Shown: positions 1 to 9,417 of the stretch, piece by piece
Layout of the letters: the number at the start of each line of letters is the position of its first letter
How positions within the stretch are numbered: the stretch's first letter is position 1
Assembly (NCBI RefSeq): GCF_014203695.1
Contig: NZ_JACHJO010000011.1
Coordinates: forward strand, 124,001 to 188,000
DNA length: 64,000 nucleotides
Source of the DNA: Nocardiopsis algeriensis
Lineage (GTDB): Bacteria; Actinomycetota; Actinomycetes; Streptosporangiales; Streptosporangiaceae
Reading direction: 5' to 3'
Translations under genes and position numbers: made by a program
Notes under the pieces: model-generated
Seen by the model: only the letters and a program-made list of their open reading frames with translations
Databases searched by the model: none
What the model was told of the DNA's origin: nothing

Positions 1-1
1 C

Positions 2-172
2 GTCGAGGTGTGGACGACCCTGTCGGTGCGCTGGCTGGACATGGAGCTGCACGCCAAGGCCGCCGACCACGAGCAGATCACCCGCGCTTTCCGTGAAGGG
101 GACCCGTCGGTCGGTGAGATGGTCAGCGACCACGTGCTCAACTACGTGGAGGCGGCCCTGCGGGCCCGGTGA
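2..172 (+). CDS. C-terminal end of a probable GntR-family regulator (FCD domain)
   Basis: Only the last 56 codons are in the window; the reading frame is open from base 2 to the TGA at 170-172. The visible residues form two helices, with a DHEQITRAFREGD segment followed by a hydrophobic amphipathic tail. This resembles the last helices of FCD effector domains (pattern H-x-x-I-x-x-A-x-x-x-G-D) found in FadR/PdhR-type GntR regulators. The gene precedes the pyruvate dehydrogenase operon in the same direction, and E. coli PdhR is an FCD protein controlling pdh, so a local regulatory role is plausible but inferred. The DNA-binding half is outside the window, so another all-helical regulator cannot be excluded. 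Confidence 0.45.
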   Translation, partial: VEVWTTLSVRWLDMELHAKAADHEQITRAFREGDPSVGEMVSDHVLNYVEAALRAR

Positions 173-220
173 GGAGGCACCCCTGCCGTGTCTTTTTCCG
201 GTATCTGCCGTAAAGTCGTA

Positions 221-249
221 TTGATCGATCATCGATCAGACCGTAGAGT
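221..249 (+). promoter_or_regulatory. Candidate pdh promoter overlapped by a 17-bp palindrome
   Basis: TTGATC (221-226) and TAGAGT (244-249) are separated by 17 bp and resemble -35 and -10 boxes. A perfect palindrome, TGATCGAT-C-ATCGATCA, lies at 222-238 and covers the -35 box and the first part of the spacer, the classic position for a repressor operator. It is the only strong palindrome between the upstream regulator and pdhA. That it controls pdhABC, and which protein binds it, are inferences. Confidence 0.45.
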
Positions 250-617
250 GTGCGCGACGCACGTCACACCCAGACGGACTCTTACGGGCGTCCGGAATCG
301 TTCATCCGGCCGGTGAACGAACCCGGGCACCGACCGCCGCCCCGCACGACACGGATGCATAGGGCGGAGGAGACCGGGAAGCATCCGGTCAGGGGTCCGG
401 GTGACAACCGCAGGCGAGATTCCGCCGGCCTTCGTGTCCCGGGGAGAACGAGCCACGCTCCCCGGGGCACACCCCGACAGCCACAGAGCGCCACCGTCGT
501 TCGAGCCCGGCGGCGGCGCGATCCGGGACCGTGCCCGACAGCGCGTTCCCGGCAGGCCTCGCGCTCCGGCCCACAGGCCGGGGGCGCGGGCCTCCTCGTA
601 CGCAAGAAAGGCAGACA
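250..617 (+). other. Long 5' leader of the pdh operon with a 13-bp hairpin
   Basis: If transcription starts near 256, about 360 nt precede pdhA. The leader contains a stem-loop at 434-470 with 13-bp arms (one G-U pair) and an 11-nt loop, without a following T-run. No convincing ORF with a ribosome binding site is seen. The hairpin could be a processing or attenuation element; no known riboswitch was recognised. Confidence 0.3.
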
Positions 618-1727
618 ATGGCTGACACGGCCAAGCCGAAGAGCGGCAGCGCCAGGTCCTCCGGTACCCGGCGCCGCACCAGCCGCAAGAACACCTCCTC
701 CGGCCTCGGCGGCGAGAAGCCCGAGGTCCTCCTCGACCACTACCGCCAGATGCTGTTCATCCGGCGCTTCGAGGAGCGCACGGCCCAGGCCTACACCCAG
801 GCCCGCATCGGCGGCTACTGCCACCTCAACCTCGGCGAGGAGGCCACGGTCGTCGGCCTGATGAGCGCGCTGAAGGAGACCGACTACCTCTTCACCAACT
901 ACCGCGACCACGGGTACGCCATCGGCAAGGGCATGGACCCCAAGCGCGTCATGGCCGAGCTCTACGGGCGCTCGGACGGCGTGGCCAAGGGCTGGGGCGG
1001 GTCCATGCACATGTACGACACCGCCACCCGGATGCTCGGCGGCTACGGCATCGTCGGCGGCCAGCTGCCGCTGGCCACCGGAGCCGCACTGGCCATCTCC
1101 TACCGCGGCGGCGACGAGGTCGTCATGTGCCAGATGGGCGACGGCACCACGAACATCGGCGCCTGGCACGAGTCCCTCAACATCGCCAAGCTGTGGAACC
1201 TGCCGGTCGTCTTCGTGGTGATCAACAACTTCACCGGCATGGGCACGACCGTCGAGATGTCCTCGGCCGAGCCCGACCTGTACAAGCGCGGCGCCGCCTT
1301 CCGCATCGAGGGCGAGCGGGTGGACGGCCGCGACGTGCTCGCGGTGCGCGAGGCCGCCTCGCGCCTCGTCGAACGCGCCCGCAAGGAGCAGACGCCGTTC
1401 CTGCTGGAGGCCTGGAGCTACCGCCAGAAGGGGCACTCGGTCGTCGACCCGGCCAAGTACCGCACCGACGAGCAGCGGGACGAGGCCCGGTCGGAGGAGA
1501 ACGACCCCATCCTCGTCTTCGACAGGCAGCTGACCGAGGCGGGAATCCTCACCGACGAGCTGCGCGACGAGATCGCCGCGTCGGTCAAGGCCGAGGTGGC
1601 CGAGGCCGCCGAGTTCGCCGAGAACAGCCCGCACCCCGACGTGTCGACGCTCTTCGACTACACATACGCCACCCCGGTCCCCAACGAGTCGCGGCGCATG
1701 CCTGCCGACCCGGTGTTCGCGGAGTAG
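618..1727 (+). CDS. pdhA: Pyruvate dehydrogenase E1 component, alpha subunit
   Basis: This is the alpha subunit of the heterotetrameric E1 that decarboxylates pyruvate (or a related 2-oxo acid) using thiamine diphosphate. The 369-residue protein starts at an ATG seven bases after AAAGG; open frame further upstream lacks a ribosome site. Residues 1-33 are a basic, probably disordered extension. The ThDP-binding motif begins with GDGTTN near residue 173 and closes with the NN pair near 203. The E1-alpha signature GGSMHMYD is present. pdhB follows after 15 bp and pdhC after a further 14 bp, so the three form one operon. A branched-chain 2-oxo acid substrate cannot be excluded from sequence alone. 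Confidence 0.93.
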   Translation: MADTAKPKSGSARSSGTRRRTSRKNTSSGLGGEKPEVLLDHYRQMLFIRRFEERTAQAYTQARIGGYCHLNLGEEATVVGLMSALKETDYLFTNYRDHGYAIGKGMDPKRVMAELYGRSDGVAKGWGGSMHMYDTATRMLGGYGIVGGQLPLATGAALAISYRGGDEVVMCQMGDGTTNIGAWHESLNIAKLWNLPVVFVVINNFTGMGTTVEMSSAEPDLYKRGAAFRIEGERVDGRDVLAVREAASRLVERARKEQTPFLLEAWSYRQKGHSVVDPAKYRTDEQRDEARSEENDPILVFDRQLTEAGILTDELRDEIAASVKAEVAEAAEFAENSPHPDVSTLFDYTYATPVPNESRRMPADPVFAE

Positions 1728-1742
1728 AGAAGGAAGTACGAC

Positions 1743-2756
1743 ATGTCTGTGATCACCTACCGCCAGGCACTGCGCGACACACTGCGCGCCGAGATGGTCC
1801 GCGACGAGAACGTCCTCGTCATGGGCGAGGAGATCGGCCTCTTCGAGGGCTCCTACAAGATCACCGAGGGCCTGCTCAAGGAGTTCGGCCCCCGCCGGGT
1901 CAAGGACACCCCGATCGCGGAGGAGGGCTTCGTCGGCGCGGCGATCGGCGCGGCCATGCTGGGACTGCGCCCGGTCGTCGAGCTGATGACCATCAACTTC
2001 TCGCTCATCGCCATCGACCAGATCGTCAACCACGCCGCCAAGATCTACGGCATGTTCGGCGGGCAGACGAGCGTGCCGATGGTCATCCGCACCCCGGGCG
2101 GCGGCGGCCAGCAGCTCGGGGCGACCCACTCCCAGAACATCGAGCTGTTCTACTCCTTCATCCCCGGCCTCAAGGTGCTGGCCCCCAGCACGCCGGCGGA
2201 GGCCTCGTCGATGCTGCGCGCGGCCATCCGGGACGACGACCCGGTCCTGTTCCTGGAGAACCTGGGCCTGTACAACTCCAAGGGCGAGGTCCCCGACGAC
2301 TACGCCGAGCCCGACAACGACAACACGGCGACCATCGGCCGCGCCGCGGTCACCCGCGAGGGCAGCGACATCACCCTGATCGGTTACTCGCGCATGGCCG
2401 CGGTGGCCACCCAGGTCGCCGAGAAGCTCGCCGAGGAGGACATCAGCGTCGAGGTCGTGGACCTGCGCAGCCTCCGCCCCCTCGACCGGCAGACCTTCGT
2501 CGACTCGGTCAAGAAGACCGGTGCCGCCGTGGTCTGCGAGGACGACTGGCTCACCTACGGCATCGGCGCGGAGATCGCCGCGTCCATCCAGGAGGGGGCC
2601 TTCGACTACCTCGACGCACCGGTTCGGCGGGTGGCCATGGCCGAGGTGCCGATGCCCTACGCCAAGCCCCTGGAGACCGCGGCCCTGCCGTCCGTCGAGT
2701 CGATCAGCACCGTCATCAAGGAGACCCTGAGCGCCGTCGGCAAGCGGGTCGGGTAG
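1743..2756 (+). CDS. pdhB: Pyruvate dehydrogenase E1 component, beta subunit
   Basis: This 337-residue protein is the beta subunit that completes the ThDP site of E1 and docks on E2. It starts at ATG after GAAGG. The family signatures are clear: MGEEIGLFEGSYK near the N-terminus, DTPIAEEGFVGAAIG, and the GGGGQQLGATHSQ loop. Length matches E1-beta subunits of actinobacteria and Bacillus. It sits between the alpha subunit and E2 genes with very short spacing, consistent with translation from a single pdhABC transcript. There is no dihydrolipoamide dehydrogenase (E3) gene nearby, so the complex must use an E3 encoded elsewhere. Confidence 0.93.
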   Translation: MSVITYRQALRDTLRAEMVRDENVLVMGEEIGLFEGSYKITEGLLKEFGPRRVKDTPIAEEGFVGAAIGAAMLGLRPVVELMTINFSLIAIDQIVNHAAKIYGMFGGQTSVPMVIRTPGGGGQQLGATHSQNIELFYSFIPGLKVLAPSTPAEASSMLRAAIRDDDPVLFLENLGLYNSKGEVPDDYAEPDNDNTATIGRAAVTREGSDITLIGYSRMAAVATQVAEKLAEEDISVEVVDLRSLRPLDRQTFVDSVKKTGAAVVCEDDWLTYGIGAEIAASIQEGAFDYLDAPVRRVAMAEVPMPYAKPLETAALPSVESISTVIKETLSAVGKRVG

Positions 2757-2770
2757 AGGGAGTTCATTCC

Positions 2771-4066
2771 ATGAGCGAGATCCACATGCCGCGCCTCTCC
2801 GACACCATGGAAGAGGGCGTGATCAGCACCTGGGTCAAGAAGGTGGGCGACAAGGTCGCCTCCGGTGACGTCCTGGTCGAGATCGAGACCGACAAGGCCG
2901 TCATGGAGTACGAGGCCTACGAGGACGGCTACCTGGTCCGGCAGTCGGTCTCCGAGGGCGAGACCGTGCCGATCGGCGCGGTCATCGGCGTGATCGCCGA
3001 CTCCCCCGACGCGGTGCCCGACGACTCGGGTCCCGAGGCCGGGGACGCGGAGGAGAAGGCCGCCGAGCCCGCCCCGAAGGAGGAGGCCGCTCCCTCCGGG
3101 GGGAAGCAGGAGAAGCAGGAGGAGCAGGAGGCGCCCGCCGCCGAAGCTCCTTCCGAGCGTCCGCGCACCTCTCCTCTGGCCCGCCGCCTGGCCAAGGAGT
3201 ACGGGCTGGACATCACCAAGATCAAGGGATCGGGCCCCAAGGGCCGGATCGTGCGCGCCGACATCGAGGCCGCCGCCAAGGAGGGGGCCGCCGCGCAGGA
3301 GGCGCCCGCTCCGGAGCCGGAGAAGGCCGCCGCGCCGGCCCCGCAGGAGAAGCAGGCTCCGTCCTTCGACGACGGCCGCGACTCCGAGGAGCTCCAGGTG
3401 AGCAACGTGCGCAAGGTGATCGCGCGCCGCCTGACCGAGAGCAAGCAGGAGGTGCCGCACTTCTACCTGCGCCGCACGATCGACGCCGAGGCACTCAGGG
3501 AATTCCGCTCCCGGGTCAACGAGCAGCTGGCGGGCACGGGCGTGAAGGTCAGCTTCAACGACCTCATCGTCAAGGCGAGTGCGACCGCGCTGAAGCTGAA
3601 CCCCGCGGTGAACGCCTCGTGGGTGGACGGCCGCCTGCTGCGGCACCGGCGGATCAACGTCGGTGTGGCCGTCGCGGTGGACGCCGGCCTGGTGGTCCCG
3701 GTCCTGCACGACACCGACAGGACCACCCTGTCGGAGATCTCCACGCGCACCCGCGAGCTGGCGGGCAAGGCCCGCGAGGGCAAGCTCAAGCCGCAGGAGA
3801 TGAGCGGCGGCACGTTCAGCGTGTCCAACCTGGGCATGTTCGGCGTGGACAGCTTCTCCGCGGTCATCAACCCGCCGGAGGCGGCGATCCTGGCGGTGGG
3901 CGCGATGCGCCAGGAGCCCGCGGTCGTGGACGGCGAGATCGTCCCCCGCCACCGGATCTCCCTGGAGCTGTCGGTGGACCACCGCGCGGTGGACGGTGCC
4001 GTGGGCGCCGCGTTCCTCAAGGACCTCGCGGAGATCCTCGAGGAGCCCATGCGGATCATCCTGTAG
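2771..4066 (+). CDS. pdhC: Dihydrolipoamide acetyltransferase (E2) of the pyruvate dehydrogenase complex
   Basis: E2 transfers the acyl group from E1 to CoA through a swinging lipoyl arm and forms the complex core. Start ATG at 2771 follows GAGGGAG. Residues 1-78 form one lipoyl domain with the target lysine in ETDKAVMEY (K42). A Pro/Ala/Glu-rich linker leads to a peripheral subunit-binding domain around residues 132-168 (TSPLARRLAKEYG, GPKGRI). A second flexible linker precedes the CAT-fold acyltransferase domain, which ends with the catalytic DHRAVDG motif (H404). Total length is 431 residues, typical for a single-lipoyl E2. A strong terminator follows directly, ending the operon. Confidence 0.93.
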   Translation: MSEIHMPRLSDTMEEGVISTWVKKVGDKVASGDVLVEIETDKAVMEYEAYEDGYLVRQSVSEGETVPIGAVIGVIADSPDAVPDDSGPEAGDAEEKAAEPAPKEEAAPSGGKQEKQEEQEAPAAEAPSERPRTSPLARRLAKEYGLDITKIKGSGPKGRIVRADIEAAAKEGAAAQEAPAPEPEKAAAPAPQEKQAPSFDDGRDSEELQVSNVRKVIARRLTESKQEVPHFYLRRTIDAEALREFRSRVNEQLAGTGVKVSFNDLIVKASATALKLNPAVNASWVDGRLLRHRRINVGVAVAVDAGLVVPVLHDTDRTTLSEISTRTRELAGKAREGKLKPQEMSGGTFSVSNLGMFGVDSFSAVINPPEAAILAVGAMRQEPAVVDGEIVPRHRISLELSVDHRAVDGAVGAAFLKDLAEILEEPMRIIL

Positions 4067-4081
4067 CCCTCCGCGTCTCCG

Positions 4082-4111
4082 AGGCGCCCCGGCCCTGCGG
4101 CCGGGGCGCCT
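4082..4111 (+). terminator. Hairpin terminator of the pdh operon
   Basis: A perfect 13-bp GC-rich stem (4082-4094 with 4099-4111) closes a CTGC loop 15 bp after the pdhC stop codon. It ends in TT with no long T-run, which is usual in high-GC actinomycetes. Confidence 0.75.
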
Positions 4112-4208
4112 TCGCGTCCGCGGCCTGTGGACGTCCGGCCACCCGCACGGCGGCGGCACCTTAACCTGGACCGGGGCATCGGCCGAGGAGACGGACGGGG
4201 ACACGGCA

Positions 4209-5264
4209 ATGGCACCGAACCTGGAGACACGGCTGGGACGCCGGGTGGCGGCGGCAGCGGCCGCCGCTGTCGAGCGGCGCGGAGCGGTGTCCGTGCTGGA
4301 CACCTTCACCGCCCTGGGATGGGTCACGGACAGAGCTCTCACATCGTGGCACCAGGGGCGCGCGGACTCCCTGGAGGAGCTGCTCCAGGCCCCGGCGGAG
4401 CGGCAGCGCGAGGCCGTCGCACTGCTGCGGGCCTGGGCTGAGTCCCGTTCCATGCGGTGCGAGGAGGGCGAGTACCGCGCCGCCTCGCGCGAGCGCCGCG
4501 AACTGAGGTTCACCGCCGGGGGCGGTGCCTCCGAGGAGCGGGCCTTCCGGACCCACTGGGTGTCGCCCGCAGCCACGGAGGCCCAGCGCAGGCGCGAGGA
4601 GCAGCGGCGCACCAAGGCGCCCGACCTCGTGGTCCTGGAGCCGTCGCGGCCGTGGAAGTGCGCCTCCTGCGGCGAGGAGGACACCGGCCTGCTGCAGATG
4701 GAGGGCGGTGAACCGCACTGCCTGGCCTGTGCCGACATGGACCACCTCGTCCTCCTCCCGGCGGGCGACGCCGCCCTCACCCGCCGGGCCAAGAAGGGGA
4801 GCCGCCTGTCGGCGGTGGTCATGCGCTGGGTCGCCTCCCGCCGGAAGTACCGCCGGACGGGCATCCTCGTGGAGGAGGCGGCACTGGAGGCGGCGGAGGA
4901 GCAGTGCCTGGCCGACGAGGACGCCCGGGCACGCCGGCGCGAGCGCGACGCGGAGCGCCGGGCCGCCCAGGACGTCGTGTTCCAGGAGCACTTCGCGCAG
5001 GAGGTCGTCCGCCAGTTCCCCGGCTGCCCCGTGGAACGGGCCCGGCGGATCGCGGAGCACGCGGGGGCGCGCGGCAGCGGAAGGGTCGGCCGCTCCGCGG
5101 CGGGCCGGGCCCTGGATCCGGGTGCGGTGCGCCGCGCGGTCGTCGCGTCGATCCGGCACGAGGACACCGACTACGACGACCTGCTCATGGCCGGGGTCCC
5201 CCGGGACGAGGCGCGCTCCCGCATCGCCGAGGACATCGACCGGGTCCTGGAGAAATGGGTCTGA
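4209..5264 (+). CDS. DUF2293 domain protein with a CxxC-type zinc ribbon
   Basis: The 351-residue protein is a member of an uncharacterised family as judged from its C-terminal segment. That segment, roughly residues 250-345, runs FPGCPVERARRIAEHA, then GSGRVGRS, then a DPGAVRRAVVASIRHEDTDYD stretch typical of DUF2293. The N-terminal half holds two Cys pairs, CASC and CLAC, about 25 residues apart near residues 157-180, suggesting a bound zinc. A helical, strongly charged stretch (RRERDAERRAAQ) lies between. The gene stands alone between the pdh terminator and a GntR gene. DUF2293 has no established biochemical function; a nucleic-acid role would be a guess based on the zinc ribbon and basic helices. 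Confidence 0.75.
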   Translation: MAPNLETRLGRRVAAAAAAAVERRGAVSVLDTFTALGWVTDRALTSWHQGRADSLEELLQAPAERQREAVALLRAWAESRSMRCEEGEYRAASRERRELRFTAGGGASEERAFRTHWVSPAATEAQRRREEQRRTKAPDLVVLEPSRPWKCASCGEEDTGLLQMEGGEPHCLACADMDHLVLLPAGDAALTRRAKKGSRLSAVVMRWVASRRKYRRTGILVEEAALEAAEEQCLADEDARARRRERDAERRAAQDVVFQEHFAQEVVRQFPGCPVERARRIAEHAGARGSGRVGRSAAGRALDPGAVRRAVVASIRHEDTDYDDLLMAGVPRDEARSRIAEDIDRVLEKWV

Positions 5265-5398
5265 GCCGGCGGATCGGGCCGCCCGGAGCAGAAAGGATGC
5301 TGCTGTTCCTCGGTAACGCCCCCCACCTGGGGTTTCCGCTGCTTTACTAAGAGCATGGGCGAGCTTCGGCGATCTGGCAGGTTCACTCCCCTCCCACC

Positions 5399-5436
5399 CG
5401 GCCGGCCCGCCGTCCGGGTCGACGGCGGGCCGGCCG
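5399..5436 (+). promoter_or_regulatory. Perfect 16-bp hairpin ahead of the GntR regulator
   Basis: Arms 5399-5414 and 5421-5436 are exactly complementary around a CGGGTC loop. The element lies about 135 bp after the DUF2293 stop and 70 bp before the GntR start. It may terminate the upstream transcript or act in the leader of the regulator; the lack of a T-run leaves both open. Confidence 0.5.
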
Positions 5437-5506
5437 CGCACGGGGAGGTCTCCCTTCCCCCCTGGCCCCGCAGAGCCCGGAGGGAGGCCACCGCGACCGG
5501 AGCGGT

Positions 5507-6229
5507 GTGACCGTGGACAGGCAACCCCGTTACCTGTGGCTGGCAGAACAGCTTCGCAAGCCGATCCTGCGCGGTGAGATGCCCCCCGGGACCCGGCTCC
5601 CCTCCCGCACACGCCTGGCCCGCACCTACCGGGTCAGCGAGCAGATCTCCCGTACCGCACTGAGACTCCTGGTCACCGAGGGGCTGGTCGAGGCCAGGCC
5701 CGGGTCGGGGTACTACGTGCGGTCCGCCCCCGAGGTGTTCCGGATCTGCCGCACCGACGGCAGCTCCGGTTCCGGTGTGGGGCTGCTCTCCCGCGAGCTC
5801 GTCGGCACCGAGCAGGAGCCCTGCGCACCGCCGCTGAGCAGGCGCCTCCGGCTGCGCGAGGGCGAACCGGTGTACCGCACGACCTCGCGCGGCCTGGCCT
5901 CGGACCGGCCGGTCACCCTGCACCGCTCGTGGGAGCCGGCCTCCCTCACCGCGGGCACGCTGCGCACCCCGTTCGACACCTCGCCCGGCTCCGGGCTGCT
6001 CGACCGCCTCTGCTCCGTCGGCCACCCCGTCGACCGCGTGATCGAGGAGGTGGGCGTGCGGGCCCTGCACGACTCCGAGGCGAGCCTGCTCGGTGCGGCC
6101 CCGGGCACACCCGTGCTGGTGGTGGAGCGCACCCACTTCAGCGGCAACCGCGCGGTGGAGACCTCCGACCTCATCGGCTCGGCCGAGCACTGCCGGCTCC
6201 TCTACCGGCTCGCCCTGGCCCGCCCCTGA
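5507..6229 (+). CDS. GntR-family transcriptional regulator with UTRA effector domain
   Basis: A 240-residue one-component regulator. Residues 1-75 form a winged helix-turn-helix of the GntR type, including PPGTRLPSRTRLARTYRVS and the LVTEGLVEARPGSGYYV wing. From about residue 95 to the end comes a UTRA-like ligand-binding domain (LREGEPVYRTTSRG, then GVRALHDSEASLLG and the closing LVVERTHF strand), as in HutC/FarR-type regulators. The start used is GTG at 5507; a second GTG six bases downstream is equally possible. No obvious target operon is adjacent: the next genes are convergent. The ligand is unknown. Confidence 0.82.
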   Translation: MTVDRQPRYLWLAEQLRKPILRGEMPPGTRLPSRTRLARTYRVSEQISRTALRLLVTEGLVEARPGSGYYVRSAPEVFRICRTDGSSGSGVGLLSRELVGTEQEPCAPPLSRRLRLREGEPVYRTTSRGLASDRPVTLHRSWEPASLTAGTLRTPFDTSPGSGLLDRLCSVGHPVDRVIEEVGVRALHDSEASLLGAAPGTPVLVVERTHFSGNRAVETSDLIGSAEHCRLLYRLALARP

Positions 6230-6239
6230 GAACACGGGA

Positions 6240-6271
6240 AGGGGCGGCCGCCCCGACGGGCGGCCGCCCCT
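6240..6271. terminator. Bidirectional terminator between the GntR gene and asd
   Basis: A perfect 14-bp stem (6240-6253 with 6258-6271) with a CGAC loop sits between two convergent genes, 11 bp after the regulator stop and 41 bp from the asd stop. It can serve both strands. Confidence 0.75.
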
Positions 6272-6311
6272 CACGATCCTGCCGTCCGCCGACCGGGCGG
6301 ACCAGGGCCCC

Positions 6312-7370
6312 CTAGGAGGTGAACTCCCGGGCCACGACCTCGGCGATCTGCGCGGTGTTGAGCGCGGCGCCCTTGCGCAGGTTGTCCCCGCACAGGAAGA
6401 GGTCCAGCGACCTCGGGTCGTCCAGGGACTGGCGGATGCGGCCCACCCAGGTCGGGTCGGTGCCCACCACGTCGGCGGGGGTCGGGAACTCGCCCTTGGC
6501 CGGGTCGTCCAGGACCTCGACGCCGTCGGCGGCGCCCAGAATCTTGCGGGCCGCGTCGGCGGTCACCTCCTGGGAGAAGGTGGCGTGCACGGTCAGCGAG
6601 TGGGTGGTGATGACCGGAACGCGGACGCAGGTCGCCGAGACGCGCAGGTCGGGCAGGCCCAGGATCTTGCGGGACTCGTTGCGGACCTTCAGCTCCTCCG
6701 AGGCCCAGCCGTCCTCCTTGAGCGAACCCGCCCACGGCACGACGTTGTAGGCCAGCGGCGCCGGGAAGGGGCCGAGCTCGCCGGCGGCGGCGCGCACGTC
6801 ACCCGCCTCGGTGCCGAGGGTGCGGTCGGCCGCGACCTTGGCCATCTGGTCGCGGAGGGTGTCGATGCCCTCCTGGCCGGCGCCCGAGGCGGCCTGGTAG
6901 GAGGAGACCACCAGGTCGGTGGCACCGAACTCGCGGTGCAGGGCGCCGATGGCGACGATCATCGACAGGGTGGTGCAGTTGGGGTTGCTGATGATGCCGC
7001 GCGGCCGGTTGCGGACCTGGTCGGCGTTGACCTCGGGCACCACGAGAGGGACGTCCGGGTCGAGGCGGAACGCGCCGGAGTTGTCGACGGCCACGGCGCC
7101 GCGGGCGGCGGCGACGGGCGCCCACTCCTTGGAGACCTCGTCGGGGACGTCGAACATGGCGACGTCGACGCCGTCGAAGACCTCGGGGGCCAGGGCCTGG
7201 ACCACGACGTCCTCGCCGCGGACCCGCAGCACCTTGCCCGCGCTGCGCGCGGAGGCCACCAGGCGGATCTCACCCCAGACGTTCTCGCGCCGGCTGAGGA
7301 TGTCCAGCATCACGGTGCCGACGGCGCCGGTGGCGCCGACGAGGGCGAGGGTGGGAAGACGGTTGCTCAT
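6312..7370 (-). CDS. asd: Aspartate-semialdehyde dehydrogenase
   Basis: This enzyme makes L-aspartate 4-semialdehyde from aspartyl phosphate with NADPH, the branch point to lysine/diaminopimelate, threonine and methionine. The 352-residue protein opens with the nucleotide-binding GATGAVG loop. The catalytic cysteine sits in SNPNCTT (C132), and the [10 protein letters not shown] loop and RVPV segment of the family are present. The ATG start overlaps the lysC stop in an ATGA arrangement, so the two are translationally coupled. The lysC-asd pairing is the normal actinobacterial arrangement. Confidence 0.95.
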   Translation of the reverse strand: MSNRLPTLALVGATGAVGTVMLDILSRRENVWGEIRLVASARSAGKVLRVRGEDVVVQALAPEVFDGVDVAMFDVPDEVSKEWAPVAAARGAVAVDNSGAFRLDPDVPLVVPEVNADQVRNRPRGIISNPNCTTLSMIVAIGALHREFGATDLVVSSYQAASGAGQEGIDTLRDQMAKVAADRTLGTEAGDVRAAAGELGPFPAPLAYNVVPWAGSLKEDGWASEELKVRNESRKILGLPDLRVSATCVRVPVITTHSLTVHATFSQEVTADAARKILGAADGVEVLDDPAKGEFPTPADVVGTDPTWVGRIRQSLDDPRSLDLFLCGDNLRKGAALNTAQIAEVVAREFTS

Positions 7371-8638
7371 CGGCCGGTACCTCCGTAGACGACAGCCTCG
7401 ACCTGGTCCGCGTCGAGCTGGAATTCGGTGTGGGCGGCCTGGACGGCCGCGTCGATCTGGTCCTCCTCGACGATGACCGAGATGCGGATCTCCGAGGTGG
7501 AGATCATCTCGACGTTCGTGCCGGACCCGGCGACGGCGTCGAAGAAGCGGGCGGTGACACCCGGGTAGGAACGCATCCCCGCGCCGATCAGGGAGACCTT
7601 GCCGATCTTGTCGTCGTAGCGCAGGGACTCGAAGCCGACCTTGTCCTGGACCTTCTTCAGCGCGGACAGGGCCTCCTTGCCCGAGTCCTTGGGAGCGGTG
7701 AAGGAGATGTCGGTGCGCGAGGTGGAGACGGCCGACACGTTCTGCACGATCATGTCGACGTTGATCTCGGCGTCGGCGAGCGCGCGGAAGATGGTCGCGG
7801 CCTCACCGATGCGGTCGGGCACGCCGACGACGGTGATCTTGGCTTCGCTCCGGTCGTGGGAGACCCCGGAGATGATCGGCTGTTCCATGCCTTCGCTTTC
7901 CTCGACTTCGGGAACGATCCAGGTCCCGGGCTTCTGGCTGAACGACGAACGGACGTGCAGCGGGATGTTGTAGCGCCGCGCGTACTCCACACAGCGCAGG
8001 TGCAGGATCTTCGTGCCGCAGGCGGCCATCTCCAGCATCTCCTCGTAGGAGATCTGCGGGATGCGGCGGGCGCCCGGGACGATGCGCGGGTCGGCGGTGA
8101 AGACGCCGTCCACGTCCGAGTAGATCTCGCAGGCGTCGGCCTCCAGCGCGGCGGCGAGCGCCACCGCGGTGGTGTCGGAGCCGCCCCGGCCGAGCGTGGT
8201 GATGTCCTTGGAGTCCTGGGAGACACCCTGGAAGCCGGCGACGATGCAGATCGCACCCTCGTCCACGGCCTCCTTGATCCGGCCCGGGGTCACATCGATG
8301 ATCTTGGCGTTGCCGTGCAGGGACGTGGTGATGACACCGGCCTGCGAACCGGTGAAGGAGCGGGCCTCGAACCCCAGGTTGGCGATGGCCATGGCGACCA
8401 GCGACATGGACATGCGTTCGCCTGCGGTGAGGAGCATGTCGAGCTCGCGCGCGGGCGGCATCGGGGACACCTGCTCGGCGAGGTCGATGAGTTCGTCGGT
8501 GGTGTCGCCCATTGCAGAAACGACGACGACGACGTCATATCCCGCTTTTTTCTGAGCGACGATCCGCTGGGCTACTCGCTTGATGGCTTCCGCGTCGGCG
8601 ACGGAAGACCCACCGTACTTCTGCACGATCAGGGCCAC
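7367..8638 (-). CDS. lysC: Aspartokinase
   Basis: Aspartokinase phosphorylates L-aspartate, the first committed step of the aspartate amino-acid family and of diaminopimelate supply. I place the start at the GTG giving [12 protein letters not shown], eight bases after AGGAG; 37 codons of open frame upstream do not resemble the family. The 423-residue product has the kinase signature KYGGSSVAD, the FQGVS and [11 protein letters not shown] catalytic segments, and two C-terminal ACT domains (about residues 265-423) for lysine/threonine feedback. An internal in-frame start for a separate ACT-only beta subunit, known in actinobacteria, may be present but was not assigned. It is coupled to asd by a 4-bp overlap. 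Confidence 0.94.
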   Translation of the reverse strand: MALIVQKYGGSSVADAEAIKRVAQRIVAQKKAGYDVVVVVSAMGDTTDELIDLAEQVSPMPPARELDMLLTAGERMSMSLVAMAIANLGFEARSFTGSQAGVITTSLHGNAKIIDVTPGRIKEAVDEGAICIVAGFQGVSQDSKDITTLGRGGSDTTAVALAAALEADACEIYSDVDGVFTADPRIVPGARRIPQISYEEMLEMAACGTKILHLRCVEYARRYNIPLHVRSSFSQKPGTWIVPEVEESEGMEQPIISGVSHDRSEAKITVVGVPDRIGEAATIFRALADAEINVDMIVQNVSAVSTSRTDISFTAPKDSGKEALSALKKVQDKVGFESLRYDDKIGKVSLIGAGMRSYPGVTARFFDAVAGSGTNVEMISTSEIRISVIVEEDQIDAAVQAAHTEFQLDADQVEAVVYGGTGR

Positions 8639-8817
8639 GGTCGATGCTCCTGAGGAGTTGGGATCAGACAATGAAAGGAGTGTAGCCAGCGACGTCGTCG
8701 TCGACCCCGTCCGACCTGGGACGGGAGCACACGTATGTGCATGGCACACCAGCGGTCGGGCTTACCCGGTGCGCGGGAGAGTACTCGTCATCTCCGGCAG
8801 AAAAAGCCGAATGTGAG

Positions 8818-9417
8818 CTAGAACTCCAGACTGCGGCGCCCCTCGAAGGCGCGTCCCAGAGTGACTTCGTCGGCGTATTCGAGATCTCCGCCGACGGGCA
8901 GCCCACTGGCCAGCCGCGTCACTTTGAGACCCATGGGTTTGACGAGGCGGGCGAGATAGGTGGCTGTCGCCTCGCCCTCGAGGTTGGGGTCGGTGGCGAG
9001 GATCAGCTCGGTCACCTCGCCGTCGGACAGACGGGTCATGAGTTCCTTGACGCGCAGATCGTCGGGTCCGACGCCCTCGATGGGGCTGATGGCGCCGCCC
9101 AGCACGTGGTAGCGGCCGCGGAACTCACGCGTGCGCTCGATGGCGACGACGTCCTTGGACTCCTCGACGACGCAGATGACCGCGGCGTCGCGGCGGGGAT
9201 CGCGGCAGATCCGGCACTGCTCCTCCTCGGCGACGTTGCCGCAGACGGAGCAGAAGCGCACCCTCTCCTTGACCTCGACGAGCGCGTTCACGAGGCGTTT
9301 GACGTCCGCGTGCTCGGCGGACAGCAGATGGAAGGCGATGCGCTGCGCGCTTTTCGGACCGACGCCGGGCAGCCGCCCCAGCTCGTCGATCAGATTCTGC
9401 ACCGCGCCTTCGTACAT
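8818..9417 (-). CDS. recR: Recombination mediator protein RecR
   Basis: RecR works with RecO and RecF to load RecA on gapped DNA. The 199-residue protein has a helix-hairpin-helix ([14 protein letters not shown], residues 14-27), a four-cysteine zinc finger (C56, C59, C68, C71) and a Toprim domain from about residue 79 beginning CVVEESKDV. Length is canonical. It lies downstream of ybaB in the usual order, but a 331-bp gap holding a repeat element separates the two. lysC follows about 180 bp downstream in the same direction. Confidence 0.95.
   Translation of the reverse strand: MYEGAVQNLIDELGRLPGVGPKSAQRIAFHLLSAEHADVKRLVNALVEVKERVRFCSVCGNVAEEEQCRICRDPRRDAAVICVVEESKDVVAIERTREFRGRYHVLGGAISPIEGVGPDDLRVKELMTRLSDGEVTELILATDPNLEGEATATYLARLVKPMGLKVTRLASGLPVGGDLEYADEVTLGRAFEGRRSLEF

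Noticed and set aside
282-2129. Long open frame on the minus strand across pdhA and pdhB (615 codons)
   Set aside because: It is antisense to pdhA/pdhB, rich in Gly/Ala/Arg and His/Asp/Val/Leu repeats typical of high-GC shadow frames, has no ribosome site and resembles no protein.
2657-5167. 836-codon minus-strand frame over pdhC and the DUF2293 gene
   Set aside because: It spans a clear terminator and two convincing plus-strand genes; composition is that of an antisense shadow.
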